Positions 1 through 5,337 of a stretch of DNA of 6,513 bases are shown here, piece after piece. How positions within the stretch are numbered: position 1 is the stretch's first letter; each line of letters starts with the position of its first letter. A program made the position numbers and the translations under genes. The stretch is from Hyphomicrobium sp. (lineage in GTDB: Bacteria; Pseudomonadota; Alphaproteobacteria; Rhizobiales; Hyphomicrobiaceae). The notes under the pieces were generated by a model, which did not search any database, was not told the DNA's origin, and saw only the letters and a list, made by a program, of their open reading frames with translations. The stretch spans positions 1-6,513 of the forward strand of contig JAUVPN010000159.1 in assembly GCA_030598645.1 (NCBI GenBank), in the 5' to 3' direction.

Positions 1-518
1 AACGCATACTGGCACGCCCGCGGCTTTGTGCGCAGCTTACCGTCGGGCACAACGAGAATGTGCATGTGCCGGTCGAGGCCGGCACCGCGCAAAGCGGCCT
101 GCGTCTCCAGGTCGATGCTCTCGACGATGAGAAGCACTTGTAGCTTGTGTTCGGGATAGTCGATAGCGCGCAATGCGCAGATGAGATCGGGCGCAATCGC
201 CGCCTCGCAGAAGAGGGGAACCAGCACCGTGTAAATGGGAAGGTCTTCGTCCTCCAGGCGAGCAGCATCCGCTGCGCGTTGCAAATCCGGTGGATTATAG
301 AAGTGCCACAAAGCGACAGCCCGTAACGCCACCACAAACAGGAACGGGATGGCCAACAAGATGAGCAGCGCAACAAACGTCGGCTCCGCCGCCAACAGTG
401 CGCCGGCGCAGACGACAATAGCAAGGCTGGCAAGGACGGTTGCTTGCCATCGCCAAAGACCGCTCGAAGCTGAGAATTCCGGCAAGCGCAGGGCAAGCCC
501 GTGCACAGCCTCTTTCAA
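1..518 (-). CDS. Membrane-anchored glycosyltransferase family 2 protein, N-terminal part (3' end beyond left edge)
   Basis: About 172 residues are visible. From the TTG at 518, residues 27-44 and 48-70 are two hydrophobic membrane segments, followed by an acidic linker and the opening of a GT-A fold: LPIYTVLVPLF (93-103), an LRAIDYPEHKLQVLLIVE block (116-133), DLET (136-139) and RTKPRA (163-168). In the GT2 family the first strand, the acidic residues after the fourth strand and the RTKP loop build the nucleotide-sugar site; the D-x-D and acceptor motifs would lie beyond the edge. By family, it should move a sugar from a nucleotide donor to a polysaccharide or lipid acceptor at the inner membrane. 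The start is uncertain: there is no in-frame ATG after the stop at 612-614, only TTG (518) or GTG (506), the latter with AAAGAGG very close upstream. Upstream frames suggest the 5' end is broken (see findings). The GT2 identity is firm; the substrate is unknown. Confidence 0.8.
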   Translation of the reverse strand, partial: MKEAVHGLALRLPEFSASSGLWRWQATVLASLAIVVCAGALLAAEPTFVALLILLAIPFLFVVALRAVALWHFYNPPDLQRAADAARLEDEDLPIYTVLVPLFCEAAIAPDLICALRAIDYPEHKLQVLLIVESIDLETQAALRGAGLDRHMHILVVPDGKLRTKPRACQYA

Positions 519-685
519 CCGGACAGCATCACACGCGTGCGCAGCCGATGTGTCGAAGCTCGGGGTATCCCCGCTAGCGGCTGAGCCTCCGCTGCCTCGA
601 TCAGCGAGAGATCATAGGCACTTGCTTCTTGAGGGGCACGCGACACGAATTGATCGACCTCCCCCCTGGGCCGAAAATAATGATC

Positions 686-715
686 TTGCAATAGTGTTTG
701 GTGTATTCATAGCGT
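686..715 (+). promoter_or_regulatory. Weak candidate sigma-70-like promoter for the solute-binding protein gene
   Basis: The AT-richer stretch before the binding-protein gene contains TTGCAA (686-691) and, 18 bases later, TAGCGT (710-715). These match the -35 consensus at five of six positions and the -10 consensus at three of six. It is the only recognisable pair in the 238 bases between the two divergent genes. The match is poor, so this is a suggestion only; the remainder of 519-756 shows no clear operator. Confidence 0.2.
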
Positions 716-756
716 AAGCGAATCCTGCTTCTTCACCGCTGAACCGTCGAGAGCCC

Positions 757-1656
757 ATGCGCAAACTGCGAAACGCTCACTTTCTCGCCGAGCCATTACG
801 TGGATCGACCGCTTCCCTTGGACGAGCGTGCTGGGCGCCGTTGCTGACTGCGTTCGCAATCCTTGTGGCATTCACGGTCGCCGGTGGTGTCTCGCACGCC
901 CAAAACACGAATACCGGAGTCCTCCCAGGCACTACTGCCGAACCGGCGTCTCGGCGTGTCGTCGTACGCTTTGTCACGGAGGGCGACTACCCTCCGTTCA
1001 ACTTCTATGATGAGGACGGCGTCCTGGCCGGCTTCAACGTCGACGTCGCGCGCGCCATCTGCCGGGAGCTCGATACCGCGTGCGACATCAGGGTGAAGCC
1101 CTGGGGCGAGTTGTTCTTAGCGCTCAAGCGTGGCGAGGCGGACGCCGTGATCGCGGGCCATACGGTAACGCCGCAGGCGCTGGCGCAGGTCGACTTCACC
1201 GATCGCTACTTCCATACGCCGGGCCGTTTTGCCGCTAGGCGTAATGCAAAGAAGATCGACATGACACCTGAGGGACTGGAGGGCAAAAGCATAGGGGTTG
1301 CCAAAGGGACGTCCCACGAAGCTTACGTCAGAACGTTTTTCCGCAGCAGCGCGATAAAGGTGTTTCAGAACGCAGAACAGGCCCGCGACGCGCTCATGCG
1401 CGATCAAATCGACTTCATCTTCGGCGACGGCATCAGCCTCGCTTTTTGGTTGCACGGCACGTCCTCGCGACTGTGCTGCGAGATGCGCGGCGGCCCCTAT
1501 TTAGAGCCGATGTTCTTCGGCGATGGCATTGCCATCGCTGTGCCCAAGACCGACCAGCAAATCAAAACACTCATCAACGGCGCCCTTGCCCGGCTGCGGG
1601 AGAACGGCCGCTTCGAGGAGCTGGTCGATCGCTATTTCCCCATCAAGATCTACTGA
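757..1656 (+). CDS. Periplasmic family-3 extracellular solute-binding protein (amino-acid-type), orphan
   Basis: A 299-residue protein. Its N-terminus is long and basic, with a hydrophobic core at 26-45 and a probable signal peptidase I site after SHA (residue 48), so the mature protein should be periplasmic. From about residue 68 it follows SBP_bac_3: GDYPPFNFYDEDGVLAGFNV (77-96), a WGELFLALKRGEADAVIAG block (116-134), DFTDRYF (146-152), GKSIGVAKGTSHE (176-188) and DFIFGDG (219-225), ending with the usual ENGRFEELVDRYF. Such proteins bind a small polar ligand and hand it to an ABC permease, but no permease or ATPase gene lies nearby. The arginine that binds the ligand carboxylate in HisJ-type proteins aligns here with Ala141, so the ligand may not be an ordinary amino acid. 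It starts at the first ATG, with only a weak GAGAG ribosome site. The family call is firm, the ligand unknown. Confidence 0.9.
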   Translation: MRKLRNAHFLAEPLRGSTASLGRACWAPLLTAFAILVAFTVAGGVSHAQNTNTGVLPGTTAEPASRRVVVRFVTEGDYPPFNFYDEDGVLAGFNVDVARAICRELDTACDIRVKPWGELFLALKRGEADAVIAGHTVTPQALAQVDFTDRYFHTPGRFAARRNAKKIDMTPEGLEGKSIGVAKGTSHEAYVRTFFRSSAIKVFQNAEQARDALMRDQIDFIFGDGISLAFWLHGTSSRLCCEMRGGPYLEPMFFGDGIAIAVPKTDQQIKTLINGALARLRENGRFEELVDRYFPIKIY

Positions 1657-1665
1657 GCGCCTCCG

Positions 1666-1683
1666 GGCCGCCCCTTGGCGGCC
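1666..1683 (+). terminator. GC-rich hairpin between convergent genes, possible terminator
   Basis: Ten bases after the binding-protein stop, GGCCGCC (1666-1672) and GGCGGCC (1677-1683) form a perfect 7-bp stem with a CCTT loop. No T-run follows on either strand, so an intrinsic terminator is not proven. Its place between converging genes (ends at 1656 and 1746) fits a role in ending transcription. Confidence 0.45.
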
Positions 1684-1745
1684 TCAGCCGGCGGCTAAGA
1701 ATTCCCCGCGGGCTTGAGCAAGAGCGGCACCTTTCGTGTTGAGGA

Positions 1746-1949
1746 TCACTCGCTTTTCTTGTCGGCGGCGAACTCAGCCTCCAAAGCCTTCTCCATCTCG
1801 ATGAGATCTTCGGGTAGCGGCATACCGTAAGCTTTGATCTCGTTGAGCTTCTCCATGAGCTGGAGGTAAAGCTCGTGGCGATCCTCGGGCTGGGTCTGCA
1901 TCCGTGTCATCAGGATGCCGAGCTCTGCTTTCACTTCCTCAAAGGCCAT
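1746..1949 (-). CDS. Small helical conserved hypothetical protein (67 aa)
   Basis: A 67-residue acidic protein without signal peptide or membrane segment, so probably cytoplasmic. The sequence is almost all predicted helix: an N-terminal helix (about 2-17), a second helix containing PEDRHELYLQLMEKLNEIKA (21-40), a GMPLPEDL turn (42-49) and a C-terminal helix rich in Glu and Ala. No Cys, zinc site or catalytic motif is visible. The start is well supported: ATG at 1949 follows AAAGGA at a normal distance (bases just above 1950). It converges with the binding-protein gene and diverges from the CapA-like gene, so it is probably transcribed alone. I recall similar small proteins from Hyphomicrobiales, but cannot name a family or function. 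A short helical adaptor is possible but is only a guess from shape. Confidence 0.75.
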   Translation of the reverse strand: MAFEEVKAELGILMTRMQTQPEDRHELYLQLMEKLNEIKAYGMPLPEDLIEMEKALEAEFAADKKSE

Positions 1950-2055
1950 CGCGATTCCTTTCGGGGGCTGGGGGGCCGAGTTTTTACAGAGTTTACATGG
2001 GAACGCCTCAGCGCACAGTGTCTTAACGGCCGGTCCAGGGCCCTTGGTTTATGCG

Positions 2056-2078
2056 CCCCCGGGAGAAGGTCTCGGGGG
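2056..2078 (+). repeat. Strong imperfect hairpin in the 5' leader of the CapA-like gene
   Basis: CCCCC (2056-2060) pairs with GGGGG (2074-2078), and GAGA (2063-2066) with TCTC (2070-2073) around an AGG loop, leaving GG bulged. A further GCG...CGC pairing (2053-2055 with 2084-2086) could extend the base. The structure ends about 54 bases before the chosen start codon, within the 183-base gap between divergent genes. It could be a leader RNA structure or an operator; there is no T-run to make it a clear terminator. Confidence 0.35.
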
Positions 2079-2132
2079 AATGGCGCGTTCGCTGCCGCGC
2101 CAGTGCCAAAGTTTGACGACCAGATAGCCCGC

Positions 2133-3404
2133 ATGACCAGCCCCTTGCGACCCCTCCCCCTCGCGCCTCTGGCACTCGCGCTGTCTTGCGTCACCCCTGC
2201 CGGCGTTGCGACGGCCGCAGAAGGCGACGAAGTGACCATCGTTCTCGTCGGCGATGTCGGCCTCAATCGCAACAATCAGAGGGTTGAAGCGCGCGGCGTG
2301 CGCAAATTCGGCTTCCAGTCCTGGTATCACACGACCGAGCTGATAGCCAAGGACATCGACGGCGACCTCAACTTCATGAACGTGGAAACGGTCGTCACCG
2401 ACCGCAACGATCTGCGCCGCGACACCAAGGGGCAGCGAGGGCCGTTTAACTTTCGCTCACACCCGGCGGGTCTGCGCCACCTCGTGGCAAGCGGTTTCAA
2501 TCTGCTCTCACTCGCCAACAATCATTCGATGGACTACGGCGTTGCGGGCTTGAAAGAGACGCTGAAGCACGTTCGCGCGCTGGAGAACGAGAATCTAGCG
2601 GTGGCAACCGGCGTCGGTATGAACCGGGACGAGGCCGGCCGGCCACAGACGGTCAAGGTCAAGAATGCCGATATCGCCTTTGCGTCCATCGGCATCGTCA
2701 CCAACAACTTGGAACGTCATCGCGCTGGCGCGGCCAAGCCGGGGCAGATTGCCTACCGGTTCGACGATGATTTTGCGGAAATCCGCCAAAGGCTGGTCGC
2801 AACACCGGCTGCCTACCGCATTCTGTCCATCCACTACGGCATCGAAGGCAAAGTTCGCGCGGACGCCCGTCAGTTTTCCGATTGGCGGCGCAAGGCTGCC
2901 CAGCGCGATGGGATCGATCTCATTGTCGGGCATCACGCGCACGTGACGCGCGGCGTGGAGCTCGCTAGCGACTCGCTGATCTTTTACGGGCTGGGGAATT
3001 TTCTGCACCATGGCACCGCCAACATGACGCGCAAAGGCATCTGCCGTGACTACGGTCTGATGGCGCGGGTGCACTTGCGCGAGGCTTCAGACGGGCAGTT
3101 GTTGTTGCGCGCGGTCGAGGCCATCCCCGTCACCGACACGCACTACCGGCCGCGGCGGCTGACTGGCCGTCAAGGCACGGCGCGCATTCACGTGCTGAAC
3201 TATCTGGCGAGCACGCTCGATAGCGCCAAGGACGGCACGCAGGGTGTGCGCTTCACGCCCCGGGGCGACGGCAGCGGCCTCTACTGCCTGCCTGGAGCTC
3301 AGACGGAAGGCGGCCGGATTGGCGCACTGTGCCAGCGCTATGCGCCAGCCCCGCCAATCCCGTCATCGCTGCGCGGAGCGATTGCGGCCTCTTGCCGCCG
3401 TTGA
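2133..3404 (+). CDS. Exported CapA/PGA_cap-family protein (metallophosphatase-like fold)
   Basis: A 423-residue protein. An open frame runs further upstream (to 1875), but ATG 2133 is chosen because it places a signal peptide first: hydrophobic core at about 8-24 and likely cleavage after ATA (residue 28). The mature part carries PGA_cap landmarks in order: VGDVGLNR (39-46), NVE (83-85), LANNHSMDYG (127-136), SIHYGIEG (232-239), DLIVGHHAHVTRGVE (262-276) and IFYGLGNF (283-290). Asp41, Asn83, Asn130/His131, His234 and His267/His268 are the expected metal-site-type residues. CapA itself supports poly-gamma-glutamate capsule synthesis; other members act on the cell envelope. The last 90 or so residues follow the core and include cysteines (385, 400, 421). 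No capB/capC-type genes are present, so a capsule role is not shown. The family is firm, the substrate open. Confidence 0.88.
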   Translation: MTSPLRPLPLAPLALALSCVTPAGVATAAEGDEVTIVLVGDVGLNRNNQRVEARGVRKFGFQSWYHTTELIAKDIDGDLNFMNVETVVTDRNDLRRDTKGQRGPFNFRSHPAGLRHLVASGFNLLSLANNHSMDYGVAGLKETLKHVRALENENLAVATGVGMNRDEAGRPQTVKVKNADIAFASIGIVTNNLERHRAGAAKPGQIAYRFDDDFAEIRQRLVATPAAYRILSIHYGIEGKVRADARQFSDWRRKAAQRDGIDLIVGHHAHVTRGVELASDSLIFYGLGNFLHHGTANMTRKGICRDYGLMARVHLREASDGQLLLRAVEAIPVTDTHYRPRRLTGRQGTARIHVLNYLASTLDSAKDGTQGVRFTPRGDGSGLYCLPGAQTEGGRIGALCQRYAPAPPIPSSLRGAIAASCRR

Positions 3405-3431
3405 TGAGGGGCGGGCTAAACGGCGCGAAAC

Positions 3432-3695
3432 TTATCTCTTAGACACCTCGCCAGCGGCGACCAGCGCCTTGACGCAGCGCTTTGACAGCCTGGGGCCGTT
3501 GCGGCGCATGCACCTTCTGACGCCCTTGCTGCCAACCGGATGAGCGCTGCAGTAGGCGAAGTAGTCACCAGCGCAGCTGGCCTGCACGCTGGCACTGACG
3601 GCGCCGGCGTGACCGGTTGTAAGCGCGATCGTGCCCGTGGCGAGAGCGGCGATCAGGCCGCCACGGGTGAGACCCTTGGTTAACGTCGCGATCAT
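3432..3695 (-). CDS. Small exported protein with four spaced cysteines
   Basis: An 87-residue, strongly basic protein. Residues 1-32 form a signal peptide (basic start, hydrophobic core at about 13-26, probable cleavage after AGA at 32), so the 55-residue mature part should be periplasmic or secreted. Four cysteines occur at 41, 49, 62 and 74 with the pattern C-x7-C-x12-C-x11-C, around DYFAYCSAHPVGSKGVRRCM and a LSKRC segment. This spacing and the residues around it recall the Cys-rich repeat of GLG1/GCR1 type, and two disulfides are likely. The start is well supported: ATG 3695 follows AAAAGGAA at a good distance. It converges with the CapA-like gene, the two ends being 27 bases apart. The function is unknown; a structural, binding or stress-linked periplasmic role is possible. 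Confidence 0.8.
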   Translation of the reverse strand: MIATLTKGLTRGGLIAALATGTIALTTGHAGAVSASVQASCAGDYFAYCSAHPVGSKGVRRCMRRNGPRLSKRCVKALVAAGEVSKR

Positions 3696-3758
3696 GGTTT
3701 TCGTTCCTTTTCAGGTTTGCCAATTGCCTTGTGACCGCGGAACTACCCGAAGGGATTC

Positions 3759-3788
3759 ACGCTGCGCTGTTCCAAACGGAACGCTGCG
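3759..3788. repeat. Hairpin framed by an 8-bp direct repeat
   Basis: ACGCTGCG occurs at 3759-3766 and again at 3781-3788. Between them GTTCC (3769-3773) and GGAAC (3778-3782) form a perfect 5-bp inverted repeat around AAAC. The inverted arm overlaps the second direct copy by two bases. It lies 64-93 bases upstream of the four-Cys gene start, a reasonable place for a regulator site, but chance is not excluded. Confidence 0.3.
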
Positions 3789-3818
3789 ACATTGACGCAC
3801 ACGGCACGGGGCGAAAGA

Positions 3819-3834
3819 TCCCGGACAATCGGGA
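3819..3834 (-). terminator. Short inverted repeat, possible terminator of the minus-strand cassette
   Basis: TCCCG (3819-3823) and CGGGA (3830-3834) pair perfectly around a 6-base loop. Read on the minus strand the stem is followed by TCTTTC, a weak pyrimidine run. It is about 200 bases beyond the stop of the cassette's last gene, so a terminator role is only possible. Confidence 0.25.
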
Positions 3835-3902
3835 CCCATGGCACTTCGTGACGCAGAGGATCGCGCAATTAAGGTAACCGCCCGGTAAAGACGCGTGCAA
3901 AT

Positions 3903-3998
3903 GCGGAGGGGGGGGAGGAGGCGGAAAGGGAGATGTTGTGCAGTGCGGTATGGGGATGGGGGTAGAGCGTCTGGGAGTGACAGAGGCAACGACTGGGG
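3903..3998 (+). other. G-rich, strand-asymmetric tract
   Basis: The plus strand carries a run of eight G (3908-3915), then AGG, AGG, CGG and GGG, then GGGG (3952-3955), GGGGG (3958-3962), GGG (3973-3975) and GGGG (3995-3998). Several G-tracts could stack into a quadruplex, though most loops are longer than the canonical limit. It lies just downstream of the cassette's last gene and reads as C-rich in that gene's transcript. No coding content is evident. Confidence 0.45.
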
Positions 3999-4033
3999 AG
4001 TTGGATGCCCCAACCGCACCAACCGATTATGGA

Positions 4034-4812
4034 TCACAACGGAAGCTCGAATTGCGAGGGTACGTCCAGTCGGATGACGCCAAGCAGCTGCCAAGTTTGG
4101 GGTCGCTTGGCTTGGTTGCCTATAGCGAATGCCATACCCTTCGTCGGGTACATTTCGTTGAAAGTGTCATCCATCCATTTGAGTGCATCGGCCGCGCTTG
4201 CTCGCCGACACTGTTGCCAAAACATGGAGTGCGTTTCCCAATCACCGTTCTGATAATCGTGCTTACCGCCCTCGTCTTCAAAGACAAACCTGAACTCATA
4301 TGGAGATGGTTCTAGCTGCGCTAATTCCTTATCGAAAAAAGAAGTTTGGCGCGCTGCACGTTGGAATGCCTCGCGTTCTTTCTTAATGTCGAGCTTACTC
4401 TTGGGTTTCGCGACAAAGCGGGTGTTGCGCGGACGGATCAACGCTAGAGAATGGCCAAGAGCAGCTGCATGCTTGGCCGAGCCAACGACTATTGGCTCTA
4501 GCAGTCGTGCCTGCGCCTTCTTGGGGAGTCGGCCGTCGACGATTATGCTTCTTCGTGTACCTGGCAGCTCTCATTTCGCCTATCTGAGACCGGCTTCGAA
4601 TACCGAAAACTCACCCAGTTCCAACGAGAGAAGCTGCTAGCTCCCTGAAGGTGGCGAAATCTTACTGGAAACAAGCGTTTCCATTGCCCGTCCGCCGTCA
4701 CCCCAGCGCAGCAAACCGTTTCACCATGCCTCTTGCTAGGCTGCGGTAGCGCCTTGACCAATACTACGACGCGGGAGTTTTGAGGCGTGGCGGACATATC
4801 GGTTCGGCTCAT
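4034..4812 (-). pseudogene. Partner gene of DUF488 protein, split by a one-base frameshift (about 259 aa if restored)
   Basis: Two minus-strand frames together give one protein. The first runs from ATG 4812 to codon 88 (GAA, 4549-4551) and hits TAA at 4543-4545. The second frame, one base shifted, continues from AGC (4547-4549) to the stop at 4034. Joined, the sequence is smooth: VVVLVKALPQPSK (15-27), ETVCCAGVTADGQWKRLFPV (31-50), FSRWNWVSFRY (61-71), then past the break IIVDGRLPKK (90-99), LALIRPRNTRF (123-133), TSFFDKELAQLEPSPYEF (157-174), GKHDYQNGDWETHSMFW (183-199) and GNQAKRPQTWQLLGVIRL (232-249). There is no signal peptide or membrane segment, so it is probably cytoplasmic. I recall the same protein beside DUF488 genes elsewhere but know no function. 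The start (4812, or ATG 4797) overlaps the DUF488 gene end. GC is about 50%, below the neighbours. A sequencing error would make the gene intact. Confidence 0.82.
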
Positions 4813-5248
4813 CGCCGATTAAATGGAAACTTTTCAAACCAAAAGATACCAGCTCATCAGCAATCATAGACCGATGGCATACTTTGGGATCACGCTCAAA
4901 GCAAAGGAGGCACGTTGGCGTGTTCTGAGCAATCTTTGCAATGCCGTCGATCGCCGCTTGCGGGTCTGCCCCCGCGAGATGTCGAGAATAGATACGGCGA
5001 AATCGATTGTAGTTCCCGGCACGGGCTGCATCTCGACCCGGCTTGGGATCACCCAGTTCAACGTAGTGCGTATACGTAATACCTTCCTCTTCGAGACGAG
5101 CCCTCAACTTGGATTTTGAAAATCCCTTCTTCCGAGATAGTGCAACAGCCCTCACGTCGGCGAGGATCATTATGCCCACGCACTTTAACGTCTCGACAAA
5201 CCGGTCGATGTCAGTCCCTTCATATCCAATCGTGTAAATGACACTCAC
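4736..5248 (-). CDS. DUF488 family protein
   Basis: With the GTG start at 5248 the protein has 170 residues and begins MSVIYTIGYEG, as DUF488 proteins usually do; a TTG at 5266 would add six residues. Family marks are TIGYEG (6-11), ADVRAVALSRKKGFSKSKL (30-48), ITYTHYVELGDPKP (57-70) and the C-terminal CFERDPKVCHR (116-126), with Cys116, Glu118, Cys124, His125 and Arg126 in the conserved pattern. The biochemical role of DUF488 is not established to my knowledge; the Cys/His/Arg cluster suggests an active or metal site. There is no signal peptide. The 3' end overlaps the start of the partner gene by 77 bases (62 if the partner starts at 4797), so the two are probably one transcript with coupled translation. 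Like the partner, it is near 50% GC in a roughly 62% GC setting, which suggests horizontal arrival. Confidence 0.88.
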   Translation of the reverse strand: MSVIYTIGYEGTDIDRFVETLKCVGIMILADVRAVALSRKKGFSKSKLRARLEEEGITYTHYVELGDPKPGRDAARAGNYNRFRRIYSRHLAGADPQAAIDGIAKIAQNTPTCLLCFERDPKVCHRSMIADELVSFGLKSFHLIGDEPNRYVRHASKLPRRSIGQGATAA

Positions 5249-5273
5249 AGCTAGCCACCGCCCCAATGTTGTG

Positions 5274-5287
5274 ATTCGATTCCGAAT
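5274..5287. promoter_or_regulatory. Inverted repeat just upstream of the DUF488 gene, possible operator
   Basis: ATTCG (5274-5278) and CGAAT (5283-5287) form a perfect 5-bp inverted repeat with a 4-base centre, 25-40 bases ahead of the GTG start. This position fits a repressor site or part of the promoter of the cassette. It is short enough to arise by chance. Confidence 0.25.
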
Positions 5288-5299
5288 ACTGAACTTCTA

Positions 5300-5317
5300 A
5301 GCGATTAACCAGTCGCT
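5300..5317. repeat. Small inverted repeat between the HAD gene end and the DUF488 gene
   Basis: AGCGA (5300-5304) and TCGCT (5313-5317) pair across an 8-base loop, 21-38 bases beyond the stop of the HAD phosphatase gene on the minus strand. A weak terminator for that gene is possible, although no T-run follows the stem on the minus strand. Confidence 0.25.
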
Positions 5318-5337
5318 AAGAGCGAGGTTTCTTTCTT

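Larger units (their letters stand above)
3696..4033. other. Gene-free stretch upstream of the four-Cys protein
   Basis: No convincing gene is seen in these 338 bases. The frames open here have poor, low-complexity translations. The stretch should hold the promoter of the four-Cys gene near 3700-3760, although no clear -35/-10 pair is visible. It also contains a hairpin flanked by direct repeats (3759-3788), a second inverted repeat (3819-3834) and a G-rich tract (3903-3998). It forms the left border of the lower-GC cassette. Confidence 0.6.

Noticed and set aside
349..717. Plus-strand frame of 122 residues over the glycosyltransferase 5' region
   Set aside because: It lies antisense to the clear GT2 membrane segments and translates to a composition without domain or signal features.
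1875..2132. Longer N-terminus of the CapA-like frame
   Set aside because: The extra 86 residues overlap the 67-residue gene on the other strand, look unlike protein, and would bury the signal peptide that begins at ATG 2133.
3384..3398. GCGGC/GCCGC hairpin at the end of the CapA-like gene
   Set aside because: It lies inside the coding region, has no following T-run, and is expected by chance in GC-rich codons.
3711..4094. Minus-strand frame of 127 residues in the gene-free stretch
   Set aside because: Its low-complexity Pro/Leu/Arg translation comes from the G-rich tract, it overlaps the end of the DUF488 partner gene, and it shows no recognisable domain.
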